Part shown: piece by piece, positions 8,737-15,661 of the stretch
Position numbering within the stretch: the first letter of the stretch is position 1
How the letters are laid out: every line of letters starts with the position of its first letter
Assembly: GCA_964554125.1 (NCBI GenBank)
Contig: CAZKNG010000003.1
Coordinates: 1-64,000 of the forward strand
Reading direction: 5' to 3'
DNA from: JAGHBT01 sp035311885
GTDB lineage: Bacteria > Krumholzibacteriota > Krumholzibacteriia > Krumholzibacteriales > WJIX01
Length of the DNA: 64,000 nucleotides
Made by a program: the position numbers and the translations under genes
Notes under the pieces: model-generated
The model's input: only the letters and a program-made list of their open reading frames with translations
Databases searched by the model: none
Told to the model about the DNA's origin: nothing

Positions 8737-9077
8737 CTAAATCTTGATAATAATCACTTTTTCTTCACTCTTTTTTGATATGACCTTAAAAAGTTTTATT
8801 ATTTTTCTGTTTTTCAAGAATCTTAATTTCATTCTTTTAATTAATGAAAGATTTCTAACTTCTTTTATAAAGAAATAAGTATATTTTTTAATCCAGTATT
8901 CATAATTTTCTTCATTAATTGAAATTTGTTCATCTTTTATCCAATTAATATTACCATTCATGAATTCAGAATTTCCATAAACTCCTATCCTATTTTCCTA
9001 TCTAATATAAAATATTGGTCTTGAAGAAAATATCCCACATCCATTATAGAATATTTAACATCAACGTACTTGTATAT
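8737..9077 (-). pseudogene. Frameshifted gene remnant, glycan-operon side
   Basis: An open frame from 8961 to 8737 encodes 74 residues (MNGNINWIKD...). Reading upstream, the same frame closes at a TAG, while another frame is open from 9077 to 8988 and ends DRKIG before a stop. The junction at about 8981-8998 holds a tandem ATAGG-ATAGG. Dropping one five-base unit would join both frames without a stop into one continuous coding sequence running DRKIGVYGNSEF. I read this as a gene broken by a 5-bp duplication. The product is not recognised. Its tail is rich in lysine, isoleucine and aromatic residues like the neighbouring glycan genes. A genuine 74-residue protein from 8961 remains possible. 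Confidence 0.45.
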
Positions 9078-9101
9078 TTACTTCACACCTTGATAACAAT
9101 G

Positions 9102-9287
9102 TTATTCCCCATTTGAAAATAAAAACCGGCAACTTATTGGAATAACTTTAAACCCCCAATTATCTAAATATGGACCGGAATAACCAATAGTATTAAATCC
9201 ATTTTCTTTAAAATAATCAACGAATTTATTAATCCATATAAACTGGCGGTAATTTAAAATAAAGTGAGTAATTTTGTTTAAGCGCAA
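9102..9287 (-). pseudogene. Probable gene fragment of unknown product
   Basis: A 61-residue frame beginning with TTG, ending with NPIS-like and FLFSNGE residues before TAA. Its middle (FKENGFNTIGYSGPYL) looks like the C-terminal end of a sugar-modifying enzyme or SAM methyltransferase, but I cannot place it in a family. The same frame continues past two TAA codons into the upstream half of the neighbouring broken gene, which supports decay. No Shine-Dalgarno precedes the TTG, and the transposase remnant starts right beside it. Confidence 0.3.
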
Positions 9288-9293
9288 AGAAAG

Positions 9294-9344
9294 ATGGTGT
9301 ATTCTTTAAAAAACTCTTTAGCAAAAGAAAGGAGAATACACCAT
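9294..9344. repeat. 12-bp perfect inverted repeat enclosing a transposase-like start codon
   Basis: ATGGTGTATTCT at 9294-9305 is the exact reverse complement of AGAATACACCAT at 9333-9344. The right arm includes the ATG of the downstream fragment at 9343 and the left part of its leader. The 27-base loop holds the AAAGG ribosome-binding site. In mRNA this would form a hairpin hiding the start codon, a known way for insertion sequences to block translation from outside transcripts. It could also be the element's terminal inverted repeat. Confidence 0.6.
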
Positions 9345-9813
9345 GCAAGAATTAAACTTCTCTGGCCACAATTTATCAGTGGATTTAAAAGAAGTCAAGA
9401 GTATGTTCAGGGATGAACTTAACAATGACTGTAGGTATATGGTAAAACGGGCATTTGAGAAGATTATTAAATGTAAAGTAATGGGAATTTTCAAAGCACA
9501 AAAAGCTGTAAGAAAATCGTTATGAGCCTTTTCTTTTACTTTAATGGTAATTGGAATAACAGTAGAAGAGAAAGAATAGATCCTATTGCTCATTACTTTA
9601 AACAGGCAGCTTAAATGGAGAAATCGAAGAATGCATTATCTTCTTACAAACAATTCTTTACATTACCTGTCTCTGGGCATTCGAAAATACTGTTCTTTTC
9701 CGCATAGATCTTTCAGAGGGGGTTTAGAACGTCTTGTTGCCAAGATGTCTGGCATAATTTATATAAGAAACAGGATTCCGTCCACCCGAATTATTAATAG
9801 ATTAAGATCATAA
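9343..9813 (+). mobile_element. Degenerate transposase remnant (IS256/Mutator-like, tentative)
   Basis: Two short pieces lie in one frame: 9343-9525 (60 residues, MQELNFSGHNL...) and 9586-9813 (75 residues, ...LNRQLKWRNRR...), separated by in-frame stops. The first has the spacing of an IS256-type N-terminus (MFRDELNNDCRYMV). The second holds LNRQLK followed by a basic stretch and a SLHYLSLGIRKY segment, as in the C-terminal part of IS256 transposases after the usual NAIESLNRQ motif. The DDE core is missing, so the element is dead. The family call is by eye and weak; that it is a decayed gene is better supported. Confidence 0.4.
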
Positions 9814-9827
9814 AGAAGGAGTGCAAG

Positions 9828-11066
9828 ATGGTAAAAATCAAACCATTTAAAGGTCTCCGACCTTCAAAAGACAAGGTTAAGGACGTAGCTTCTCCTCCAT
9901 ATGATGTTTTGAATCTGGAAGAAGCGAGAGTAAAGGTCGAAAACCAGCCACATAGTTTCTTACATGTTGTAAAACCCGAGATCGACCTGCCTAAAAACGT
10001 CGATCTTTACGATGATAAGGTTTATCAGAAAGGACGGGAAAATCTGCAAAATCTAATTAAAGAAAAAATTATGGTTCAAGACAGTAAAGATTGTTATTAC
10101 CTATACAAACTGGTCATGGATAATATTTCCGAGGTCGGTTTGGTTGCGTGTGCTTCAATTGAAGACTACGAAAAGGATGTAATAAAAAAACATGAGCATA
10201 CTATAGCTATAAAAGAAGCAGATAGAATCAAACATGTAGATATTTTAAACGCCAACACTGGCCCTGTTTTTCTAACCTACAAGGCCAGAAAAGAGATAGA
10301 TGAAATTTTTGAAAATGTTATGAGAGATAATCCCGTTTATGATTTTGAAGCTGAAGATGATGTAAAACATACTTTCTGGAAAATTTCGGATGATTCAACT
10401 ATTGAAAAAATTACCGGGCAATTCAAAGAGATAAATAATCTCTATGTTGCCGATGGACATCATCGCTCGGCTTCGGGAACTATTGTTGGTCAAAGAAGAC
10501 GAAAAGAAAATCCTAACCACACCGGCAATGAAGAATACAACTTCTTTTTGAGTGTAATTTTCCCTCATGATCAATTATATATTATGGATTACAATCGAGT
10601 GGCTAAAGATTTTAACGGTCTGAAGAAAAATGAATTTTTGAATAAAGTTAGAGAAAAATTTGAACTTGAACAATCGAAAGTCCCTCTTAAGCCACAAAAA
10701 AAGCATCGATTCGGGATGTATTTAGACGGTCAATGGTATAGATTAATTGCAAAAGAAGATAGTTTTGATTCGAATGACCCTGTAAAATCATTGGATGTCA
10801 CTATTTTACAGAATAATCTTCTTACTCCTATCTTAAATATCGTAAACCCAAAAAAAGATAAAAAAATAGATTTTATTGGTGGAATTCGAGGTTTAAGTGA
10901 ACTGGAAAGACGTGTGAACGCTGGTGAATCAGTCGCTTTTTCCATGTTTCCCACTTCAATAGAAGAATTAATGGAAATCGCCGATGCAGGAAAAATTATG
11001 CCGCCTAAATCCACCTGGTTCGAACCTAAACTACGTTCAGGAATTATTGTTCATCTTTTGGATTAG
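9828..11066 (+). CDS. DUF1015 family protein
   Basis: A full-length (412-residue) DUF1015 protein. Family marks are the N-terminal PFKGLRPSKDKV and SPPYDVLN (residues 6-29), HEHTIAIKEADRIKH in the middle, and the VADGHHRSASG motif near residue 208, which recalls the DGHHR signature of ParB/sulfiredoxin-fold proteins such as free-serine kinases. Its biochemical role is not established. In many genomes the family lies near serine biosynthesis genes, but no serA is next to it here. The start has a good AAGGAG site 7 bases upstream. It is flanked by a transposase remnant and by 500 bases without a gene, in the AT-rich island. Confidence 0.9.
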   Translation: MVKIKPFKGLRPSKDKVKDVASPPYDVLNLEEARVKVENQPHSFLHVVKPEIDLPKNVDLYDDKVYQKGRENLQNLIKEKIMVQDSKDCYYLYKLVMDNISEVGLVACASIEDYEKDVIKKHEHTIAIKEADRIKHVDILNANTGPVFLTYKARKEIDEIFENVMRDNPVYDFEAEDDVKHTFWKISDDSTIEKITGQFKEINNLYVADGHHRSASGTIVGQRRRKENPNHTGNEEYNFFLSVIFPHDQLYIMDYNRVAKDFNGLKKNEFLNKVREKFELEQSKVPLKPQKKHRFGMYLDGQWYRLIAKEDSFDSNDPVKSLDVTILQNNLLTPILNIVNPKKDKKIDFIGGIRGLSELERRVNAGESVAFSMFPTSIEELMEIADAGKIMPPKSTWFEPKLRSGIIVHLLD

Positions 11067-11563
11067 TCTCATAACTACCTTCCGGAGAGAATTATATCTG
11101 CCTTTGGGTTATCATCCTTCTTTGAATTCTGCCGACGTCATCCCGGCTCTACAGGGTCAAGTGCCTACAGAAGAATAAGAGAGGCGAGGTCACCTGTGGA
11201 TTTCCAAAAATGAGTTGTACTTTAAACTGGAATTTTCAGATCGATCAATTAGTCCCATTTGCCGGGTGAGGTGATAACTCGCCCGGGAATCTGAAACTTC
11301 TCTAAATAAACTTAACGCCAGAGCTTGACACAAACTATGCCACCGTCGAAATCGGCATCTACTTTTCTTCCGGAAATACTTGCAAAGGGATGTTAATTTG
11401 ATGATTATTAATTGTGGCAGTTTCCTTTTATTAATGTTAGGATTATCTTATAACTATACTATACAGTCGTTTATAGAAGGGAACTGCTATTCTAATGAAT
11501 TGTTCTGACTATATCAATTATGAAAATAAATTAAACACTTGAAGGTATTTGGAGTAATTTTTT
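11067..11563. other. Gene-free stretch with one strong hairpin
   Basis: Nearly 500 bases with no convincing gene. The first 200 bases are less AT-rich than the surroundings. CCGGGTGAG at 11262-11270 pairs with CTCGCCCGG at 11278-11286 (one G-T wobble, 7-base loop); no T-run follows, so it is not a standard terminator. On the minus strand, 11312-11392 encodes a 26-residue piece (SGRKVDADFDGG...) that recalls the N-terminus of IS1380-type transposases, but it diverges right after the motif. The region looks like scarred, formerly mobile DNA. The radical SAM gene's ribosome-binding site (GGAG) ends it. Confidence 0.5.
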
Positions 11564-12895
11564 ATGAATATATTCTTTTTAACATCTGCAGCACCAAAGA
11601 GAGCTGGATTTGCCACATCGGAAAAAAGACCGCCTCTTGGCTTAGGATATCTTATGGCAACTCTCAAGAAAAAAAATCATAATCTATTTTTCAGCGATGA
11701 GTATTTAAGACCTTCAAATATTTTAGAAACAGATTTTTTAGAAAAAAATGATATAAATTTTGTTGGAATATACTCAAATACTATATGTTATCCTTCTACT
11801 TTAAAAATGTTTGAAATTCTTAATGAGAAAAGGATAAACGAAGAATGGCATGGCAAAATAATGGTTGGCGGTCCGCATACATCAGTTGCTTATAATAAAA
11901 TTCCGGAATATGTTGACTATATAGTAATTGGAGAAGGCGAAATTTCCGTTCCAAAGATAATTAATGGAGAAATTAAAGATAGAATTATCCATGGTGAAAA
12001 AGTTGAGGATATGGATGCTTTGCCTTTACCGGCATGGGAAGAATTTATTTACAGACCGTATGATTGGAGCTCTCCATGGTTTCCGGAAACATATCCAATA
12101 TACACTTTAAATACAAGTCGTGGCTGCCCTTTTGATTGTACGTTTTGTTCTGTAAAAAAATTCTGGGGAAACAAGTATAAATACATGAGTGCTCCCAGAA
12201 TTGTAAATGATATTGAATATATGATAAAGACTTATGGTGCTAAAGGGATATATTTTAGAGAGGATCATTTTACATTAAATAAAAACAGGGTTGTGGAATT
12301 CTGCAACTTGCTTTTAAAGAAAAATATAAAAATTGATTGGTTTTGCGAATCGAGAGTTGACAATTTGAATAACTTGGAATATCAGAAATTGATGTCCAAA
12401 GCAGGTTGCAGGGCTTTATACATAGGAGTTGAAAGTGGTAGCCCGAGAATGTTGGAATTTTATAAAAAGGGTGAAACTGTAGAACAATTTATAGAAAGTT
12501 TTAAAATATCAAAAAAAGCGGGAATAAAAACTTATGCAAGTTTTGTCGTGGGATTTCCTACTGAAACAGAAAAAGATATTAAATTAACAAACGAATTAAT
12601 AGAAAGAATTAAGCCGGATTTTTATTCAAAGAATATTTTCCTCGGCATTCCCGGTAGCGAATTATACGATTATTTAAAAGAAAATAAATTATATGAATAT
12701 GAAGATAGTTCAGGAATTTTATATCCTAAAGGTTATTTAAAAAATGTAAAAAAATATTATAATAATAGTAGGTATTATAAAGTTTATGATAGAAATGGAA
12801 ACAAAATAGATCCTAATAGAAGGAAACCGATATGGAAAAGGTCTTTTAGAAAAGAACTAAAAAGAGTATTTGGAAAAAGTTCAAAATGCATGTAG
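11564..12895 (+). CDS. B12-binding-type radical SAM protein
   Basis: The 443-residue protein has a cobalamin-binding-like N-terminal half (PPLGLGYLMATL near residue 24, MVGGPHTSV near 100, VIGEGE near 121) and a radical SAM core with the cluster motif Cys188-x3-Cys192-x2-Cys195 in RGCPFDCTFC. YIGVESGS and FVVGFPTET follow as usual for BchE-like class B proteins. No DxHxxG cobalamin histidine is visible in the N-terminal half, so true B12 binding is uncertain. Such enzymes in glycan or lipid regions methylate or rearrange substrates. It overlaps the following GT2 gene by 10 bases, indicating co-transcription and a shared pathway. Confidence 0.87.
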   Translation: MNIFFLTSAAPKRAGFATSEKRPPLGLGYLMATLKKKNHNLFFSDEYLRPSNILETDFLEKNDINFVGIYSNTICYPSTLKMFEILNEKRINEEWHGKIMVGGPHTSVAYNKIPEYVDYIVIGEGEISVPKIINGEIKDRIIHGEKVEDMDALPLPAWEEFIYRPYDWSSPWFPETYPIYTLNTSRGCPFDCTFCSVKKFWGNKYKYMSAPRIVNDIEYMIKTYGAKGIYFREDHFTLNKNRVVEFCNLLLKKNIKIDWFCESRVDNLNNLEYQKLMSKAGCRALYIGVESGSPRMLEFYKKGETVEQFIESFKISKKAGIKTYASFVVGFPTETEKDIKLTNELIERIKPDFYSKNIFLGIPGSELYDYLKENKLYEYEDSSGILYPKGYLKNVKKYYNNSRYYKVYDRNGNKIDPNRRKPIWKRSFRKELKRVFGKSSKCM

Positions 12896-13884
12896 ATGGT
12901 AATAATATTGATATTAGCGTTATAATGCCTGTTTATAACGCTCAAAAACACTTGAATGATGCAATAAATAGCATATTGTCCCAGACTTTAAATAATTTTG
13001 AGTTTATAATAATTGACGATTTCTCTACTGATTCAACCAAAGAAATAATTAATTGTTTTTTAAAAAAAGATTCCAGAATCAGATATATAGAAAATGAAGA
13101 ACAATTAGGTGTTACCAGGAGTTTGAATATTGGTATAGAGTTGGCAAAAGGAAAATATATCGCAAGGATGGATACAGATGACATTAGTTTGCCTGAAAGA
13201 TTTATAAAACAGTTTGATTTTATGGAAAAAAATCCTGATGTAGGTGTATGCGGGTCTTATTATGAAATATTTGGATCTAGAGAGAAAATTTTAAAAAATC
13301 CAGTTAATCATGATAAAATAAGAACCAGGTTATTTTTTAAACCATGTATTGGGCATCCAACAGTAATGATGAGGTCTGAAATATTAAAGAAAGTAAAATA
13401 TAATGAGAAATTCACTTCTGCACAAGATTATGATTTATGGGCTAGATTAGGAGAGATCACAAAGTTGTATAATTATCCTGAAATCCTGCTTAAATATAGA
13501 AGTCACGATAAACAAATAAGCACGAAATCTAATACCCTCCAGACAAATATGGCTAATGAAGTGAGAAAATATTACCTGGAGAAACTGAATATTTCTCCTA
13601 ATCAGAAGGAGTTGCTGGCATATAACTTCTTGTGCGACAATGAATATGATAAAGTAGATTTGAATAGCTTAGAGAGTTTTTTTTATGAAGTAATTTTAAA
13701 AAATAGAGAAATAATTTATTTTCCTATAAAAGAATTTGAGAAAATGATTATTTTGAAGTATTGGAGAGTGTGTAAAGAAAAAGGGGGGGAAGGAGTTAAA
13801 AGCTTTAGAAATAGTAAGTTATCAAATAATATACCATATCCTTTTTCAATATATATAAAATCACTTCTATATTCGATATTTTAA
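12886..13884 (+). CDS. Glycosyltransferase family 2
   Basis: A 332-residue GT-A enzyme with the start ISVIMPVYNAQKHL, the IIIDDFSTDSTKE strand near residue 42 and the metal site ARMDTDDIS near residue 93. GHPTVMMR and the catalytic-loop segment SAQDYDLWARLG near 175 follow. This is the common capsule/O-antigen GT2 type. Its start lies inside the end of the radical SAM gene. It is the last gene of the island before the right 55-bp repeat, and its codon use is as AT-rich as the minus-strand glycan operon. Confidence 0.88.
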   Translation: MHVDGNNIDISVIMPVYNAQKHLNDAINSILSQTLNNFEFIIIDDFSTDSTKEIINCFLKKDSRIRYIENEEQLGVTRSLNIGIELAKGKYIARMDTDDISLPERFIKQFDFMEKNPDVGVCGSYYEIFGSREKILKNPVNHDKIRTRLFFKPCIGHPTVMMRSEILKKVKYNEKFTSAQDYDLWARLGEITKLYNYPEILLKYRSHDKQISTKSNTLQTNMANEVRKYYLEKLNISPNQKELLAYNFLCDNEYDKVDLNSLESFFYEVILKNREIIYFPIKEFEKMIILKYWRVCKEKGGEGVKSFRNSKLSNNIPYPFSIYIKSLLYSIF

Positions 13885-14002
13885 AGGGATTTGCTCTTTA
13901 TGTGTTTGGCAAATTCAACCAATAATTGCAATTGAGTCATTATGCGGCCTTCCTTGAACAATATCCATTGAAAATCTCATCAGTTGGTTCATAATAAAGA
14001 CG

Positions 14003-14057
14003 GCTGACCTTTTTCTCTTTAACCTTTTTTAAATTGCACTTGTTATTTGAAATCAAA
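14003..14057. repeat. Right copy of 55-bp direct repeat
   Basis: This copy matches 15-69 at 50 of 55 positions in the same orientation. It lies about 120 bases past the last island gene and about 30 bases before the terminator of the porin gene, exactly where base composition changes from AT-rich to balanced. About 13.9 kb separate the two copies. Confidence 0.85.
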
Positions 14058-14085
14058 AATTTAAAAATTCAGATTTTATCCGTAT

Positions 14086-14117
14086 AAAAAAGGGGATCCC
14101 TTATTGAGGACCCCCTT
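14086..14117 (-). terminator. Rho-independent terminator of the porin gene
   Basis: Read on the minus strand, AAGGGGGTCC pairs with GGATCCCCTT (9 of 10 pairs) around a short loop and is followed by six T. It lies about 30 bases past the stop of the porin gene at 14149 and also closes the island from that side. Confidence 0.8.
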
Positions 14118-14148
14118 CCTTCGAACTGTTTCCCGGCAGCAGATCTTC

Positions 14149-15417
14149 CTATCTTATTGCCGCTTTAAGCGCAAACTGCACCCGGAAGCAGTCATATTCA
14201 TCAGAGTCTGTTGTGGTAGTTACTCCTCCGCTGTTTTCTCTTGTAGTCCACTTTGTCTTCAGATATGAAAATTCTAACATACCTGTAATATTATCTGTTA
14301 TCCCGTACATCGCGTTCGCGAAGATAAGGGAGTTCATATCGCGGAATCCTGTGCTCCCGCCTTTCGGAAGATCATATTCATCTTCGTCCGGGTCGTCGAA
14401 AGAATAACCTGTGTTAAAAGTCAACCTGGAAGAGGGCTTCACTGAAAGCATCCCCCATCCACCCATTGTGGGAAGCGGCTCATATATATCGTCTGTGTTC
14501 TGAAGGGCGCCTCCGAAATAAGTCTTAAGCGCCTGACCTATAAAGTATTCACCCTTGATCGATATATGTTTGTTGAATCTGAGCTCTAAATCACCGTTAA
14601 ATGACCATGAATCGATACTTTCTTCCGTGACTTTTTCCGGTGAAGCTGTCTCATCTGTTCTATTATATTTCTCCTGTCCGTAATGACCGGATACTCCGAG
14701 TGAGAGCTTTCCTTCTTCAGAGAATTCAGATGCGATTCCAACCCTTCCCTGTACTGCGGGCATTGCTGCGTCGGCGCCGTTGTCAACACCGTCTCCAGCG
14801 TTTACATTTATAGTGTCGTTGTAACCAATGCTGAAATCTCCGCCCATATTTCTGGTAACGGCAAGATCCAGCAAAACCTCAGCTCCTCCGTTAATATCTG
14901 TCCATGTAGAGAATCTCACCTGGGGTCTTCTGTATCCGATATTCCCTTCGCCCCATGCCACACTGTAATTTACTGTCTTCGGCACCAGAGGGGAGATGAC
15001 ATCCCAGGTCTGACCCGCGAGAACAGACCATTTCTTACCTGCCATCTTGAAATAGGCGTGTCTCAGCATAGGGGTTGCCTTATTCTCAGCGCTTGCCCCG
15101 CCTCCGTAGAAATCGAATTCCAGGGTAGCCTGTGTTTTTACACATTCTTCATTCCAGAAAAAGTCGAAACCCAACCTGCTCTCCCTGGTACTGAAATAGA
15201 GGGCGTTGTCAGCTTCATCATATCTCGGAACGTAGATATGAAAATTACCCGGATAGATCCGGGCGTTGTCATAGGCAATGTCGGATTTGAAGTAGCCGTG
15301 GAATTTGAATTGATATTTTCCGCATTTCTTAGCGCACTCCCCGCCGCTGACATCCAGCGCAGGAAGGGACAAAGCGAAAACGGCTATAAGTAAATAGAGT
15401 GTTATTTTATTCCTCAT
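14149..15417 (-). CDS. DcaP-like outer-membrane porin
   Basis: A 422-residue protein with a signal peptide (hydrophobic residues 7-22, cleavage near residue 25), then a barrel-like pattern of alternating residues, ending in a strand (RVQFALKAAIR). STRESRLGFDF, QATLEFDFYGG, LRHAYFKM and LAGQTWDVISPL (about residues 75-155) are the signature of DcaP-type trimeric porins, which import organic anions and small solutes. A pair of close cysteines (ECAKKC, residues 27-32) just after the cleavage site is unusual and may form a disulphide. It stands alone between a terminator and a long structured leader, so it is probably transcribed by itself. Confidence 0.75.
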   Translation of the reverse strand: MRNKITLYLLIAVFALSLPALDVSGGECAKKCGKYQFKFHGYFKSDIAYDNARIYPGNFHIYVPRYDEADNALYFSTRESRLGFDFFWNEECVKTQATLEFDFYGGGASAENKATPMLRHAYFKMAGKKWSVLAGQTWDVISPLVPKTVNYSVAWGEGNIGYRRPQVRFSTWTDINGGAEVLLDLAVTRNMGGDFSIGYNDTINVNAGDGVDNGADAAMPAVQGRVGIASEFSEEGKLSLGVSGHYGQEKYNRTDETASPEKVTEESIDSWSFNGDLELRFNKHISIKGEYFIGQALKTYFGGALQNTDDIYEPLPTMGGWGMLSVKPSSRLTFNTGYSFDDPDEDEYDLPKGGSTGFRDMNSLIFANAMYGITDNITGMLEFSYLKTKWTTRENSGGVTTTTDSDEYDCFRVQFALKAAIR

Positions 15418-15430
15418 ACTTCTCCTCTCT

Positions 15431-15524
15431 TTCCGGCAGCTTTAAAACCATCCCCCCGCCTTCGGGGCGCGATTCAAGAAAGCTGCGCGTAGATAAGTTT
15501 TCAGGGTCATAACAAGACCCTGAA
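15431..15524 (-). promoter_or_regulatory. Structured leader upstream of the porin gene
   Basis: The porin mRNA leader holds two clear foldbacks. TTCAGGGTC at 15500-15508 pairs perfectly with GACCCTGAA at 15516-15524. Nearer the gene, GCAGCTTT (about 15437) pairs with AAAGCTGC (about 15478) and encloses an inner GC-rich hairpin of the CCCCG-CCTT-CGGGG type. The ribosome-binding site (GAGAGGAG) follows directly. It does not match a riboswitch class I know by eye. It may be a stability element, an sRNA target or an unassigned regulatory RNA. Confidence 0.5.
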
Positions 15525-15661
15525 CAAATAGATTACTTTCCTGTTATTTAGAGGATTCAATCCTCTCTGTCAACTTTTATTTTAGCGGGTTCTTTCAGCA
15601 GATATCTTTTGCGGAACACACCTTATTTCCACCGCTCTCTCTGAAAAGATTAAAAACCCGG

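Noticed and set aside
11312..11392. Possible IS1380 transposase N-terminus on the minus strand
   Set aside because: Only about 12 residues fit and the sequence departs right after the FDGG motif, so I list it as a trace and not a feature.
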